From positions 1 through 5,998 of the forward strand of contig UQPH01000054.1 in the NCBI GenBank assembly GCA_900542875.1: 5,998 bases of DNA, in the 5' to 3' direction. The DNA is from an uncultured Eubacterium sp. (lineage in GTDB: Bacteria > Bacillota > Clostridia > Oscillospirales > Acutalibacteraceae). The position numbers and the translations under genes were made by a program. The notes below the pieces were generated by a model. The model ran no database searches, was not told the DNA's origin, and was given only the letters and a program-made list of their open reading frames with translations. Positions 4,800 through 5,998 of this stretch are shown in pieces (position 1 is the first letter of the stretch; each line of letters starts with the position of its first letter).

Positions 4800-5998
4800 T
4801 GAAGTATGACTATTTTGCCGAAGATACGGATAAAATTGAAAAAAGACGGCGTAAATCCGAAAAGAGAGCATCACTGAGGAAATTCTTTAAGATCCTTTTG
4901 ATTACGCTCGGGGTCATCGTTATAGTCTTGGCGACAGCTTGGGCTCTTTTGAGATATGTTTTTGTTGATTTTTATTTTCAAAGCATAATTCCCGATAAAC
5001 AGGTCGCTTCCTATATAGATGAAAACATTATCGGAAAAACCACAACACAGACCACCACCGAAGAAACACAGACGCAGACCACGCTCCCTGTTTATGAGAG
5101 TATGACCTATCTCGATTCTGCCCATTTTGATTTTCAAAATGATAAAAAGGGCAATTTCGTTGGCAATATTCTCAACGGCGGCAAAGTTGCGAAATATAAC
5201 TCGTACGCTTACCATGTTGTTGACGGCGACGGCATATATCGCTTTAATCCTTACGGCGAAACCTATGAACTCATTTTGAGCGAAAAGAATAATATCTCAT
5301 CGCTTAATATTCATAACGGACAATTATATTTTGTCGAGGATGACTCGCATTATCTGTGCAGTGGCTCAAAGGGCTCTTACCGCAGAATTACGCCTAATAT
5401 TAAAACAGCGTATATCTATGACGGCAAAGCGTATTGCACCTCGACTTATAATCAAATTATGAGCGTTGATACTTCGACAGGGGATGCAAGAGTTTTGTTT
5501 TCGGCAAAGAGCGGACAGAGCCTTGAACTCGTCGGCGTGTCGCTTGAGCGTGTGTTCTTTACTCTCAAATACGAAAACGGCAGAACGGAATATCTCACCG
5601 TTGATACATCTACAACCGAAACCGACAGTTTTATGACGGCGACAAATAACGACAGCGTAAAATATATGTCTATGGAAAACGGTTATCTTTATTATTGTCT
5701 TAAACAGACGGACGGTTCATATAATCTTGTGCGGCAAAAATTCGGCTCGCCGAATACCGTTACGCTTGTAGAAAATAAAAACTTTTCGTCTTTTGCAATA
5801 ACCGATTCAAACAGAGTTTTCTATTCTTTTAACGGCGGCGGTACGGTTTATCTTAACGAATATAATATGAACAGCAGGGATATAAAAACCATGCTTACCG
5901 CAAATGGCTCTGATAAGAGTTTTACACCCGGTATTTACCATTCGGGTGAATATGATTTTATTATCGGCGGCGGCGTTTACCGCTCGTCATCGAATTTA
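4799..5998 (+). CDS. Membrane-anchored extracellular protein, probable beta-propeller-like region (3' partial)
   Basis: An uninterrupted frame of 400 codons runs from the ATG at 4799 to the window edge, so the C-terminus is missing. Residues 1-31 are a cytoplasmic, strongly basic tail (KRRRKSEKR at 15-23). One membrane segment spans about 32-56, giving an N-in, C-out anchor. A Thr/Gln-rich stalk follows at 81-95 (TTTQTTTEETQTQTT), then a region from about 100 rich in short strands, Tyr, Gly and Asp. Recurrent units such as LNIHNGQLYFV, AYIYDGKAYC, YMSMENGYLYYC and SSFAITDSNRVFYSF occur every 40-70 residues. This spacing suggests beta-propeller blades of the DUF5050 kind, but the family is not certain and no catalytic motif is seen. 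The start is chosen because it overlaps the proA stop by one base (TAATG). The RBS is poor (AGG only), which fits coupling to proA translation. Co-transcription with proBA is likely, but a functional link to proline synthesis is not evident. Confidence 0.8.
   Translation, partial: MKYDYFAEDTDKIEKRRRKSEKRASLRKFFKILLITLGVIVIVLATAWALLRYVFVDFYFQSIIPDKQVASYIDENIIGKTTTQTTTEETQTQTTLPVYESMTYLDSAHFDFQNDKKGNFVGNILNGGKVAKYNSYAYHVVDGDGIYRFNPYGETYELILSEKNNISSLNIHNGQLYFVEDDSHYLCSGSKGSYRRITPNIKTAYIYDGKAYCTSTYNQIMSVDTSTGDARVLFSAKSGQSLELVGVSLERVFFTLKYENGRTEYLTVDTSTTETDSFMTATNNDSVKYMSMENGYLYYCLKQTDGSYNLVRQKFGSPNTVTLVENKNFSSFAITDSNRVFYSFNGGGTVYLNEYNMNSRDIKTMLTANGSDKSFTPGIYHSGEYDFIIGGGVYRSSSNL

Noticed and set aside
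4871..5215. 114-codon minus-strand open frame
   Set aside because: It lies wholly inside the 400-codon plus-strand frame that has a membrane anchor, a Thr-rich stalk and coupling to proA. The minus frame lacks an RBS and recognisable features.

Overview
The window looks like a piece of chromosome from an anaerobic, endospore-forming member of the Clostridia, possibly a gut Ruminococcaceae/Oscillospirales-type organism. The spore-former assignment rests on a full-length YpeB homologue. The broader placement rests on moderate-to-low GC, Gram-positive ribosome binding sites (GGAGG, GAGAGGAG), a lipoprotein signal and Thr-rich surface linkers. The family-level guess is inference. No mobile element, CRISPR array, rRNA or tRNA is visible, and the gene content is mostly ordinary chromosomal housekeeping plus sporulation.

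Left part (1-931). About 77 bases carry no resolvable gene. Two perfect hairpins follow back to back (78-109 and 110-143). The second is a good bidirectional terminator lying 4 bases past the stop of a minus-strand SGNH/GDSL esterase gene (148-774). That gene has a strong RBS and a textbook sigma-A promoter (849-877: TTGACA, 17 bp, TGATATAAT). The promoter starts just after the terminator (886-931) of the next minus-strand gene.

Middle part (933-2780), minus strand. ypeB (1294-2622) encodes the membrane-anchored PepSY-domain protein that in Bacillus partners the spore cortex-lytic enzyme SleB. It is followed 52 bp later by a short lipoprotein gene (933-1241), whose mature part ends in four 11-residue amphipathic repeats resembling LEA-type repeats. 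sleB is not next to ypeB here. Upstream of both genes is a similar element, TGAATA then 17 or 18 bp then AACA(A/C)TA. It resembles the forespore sigma-G consensus and would give both genes late-sporulation expression. This is the most interesting signal in the window.

Right part (2698-5998), plus strand. A divergent extended -10 promoter drives proB (2781-3548, short PUA-less glutamate 5-kinase) and proA (3558-4799, glutamate-5-semialdehyde dehydrogenase), the first two steps of proline synthesis from glutamate. A third gene overlaps the proA stop codon by one base (TAATG). It stays open to the window edge for 400 codons and encodes a single-pass membrane protein with a Thr-rich stalk and an extracellular, probably beta-propeller-like region of unknown function.
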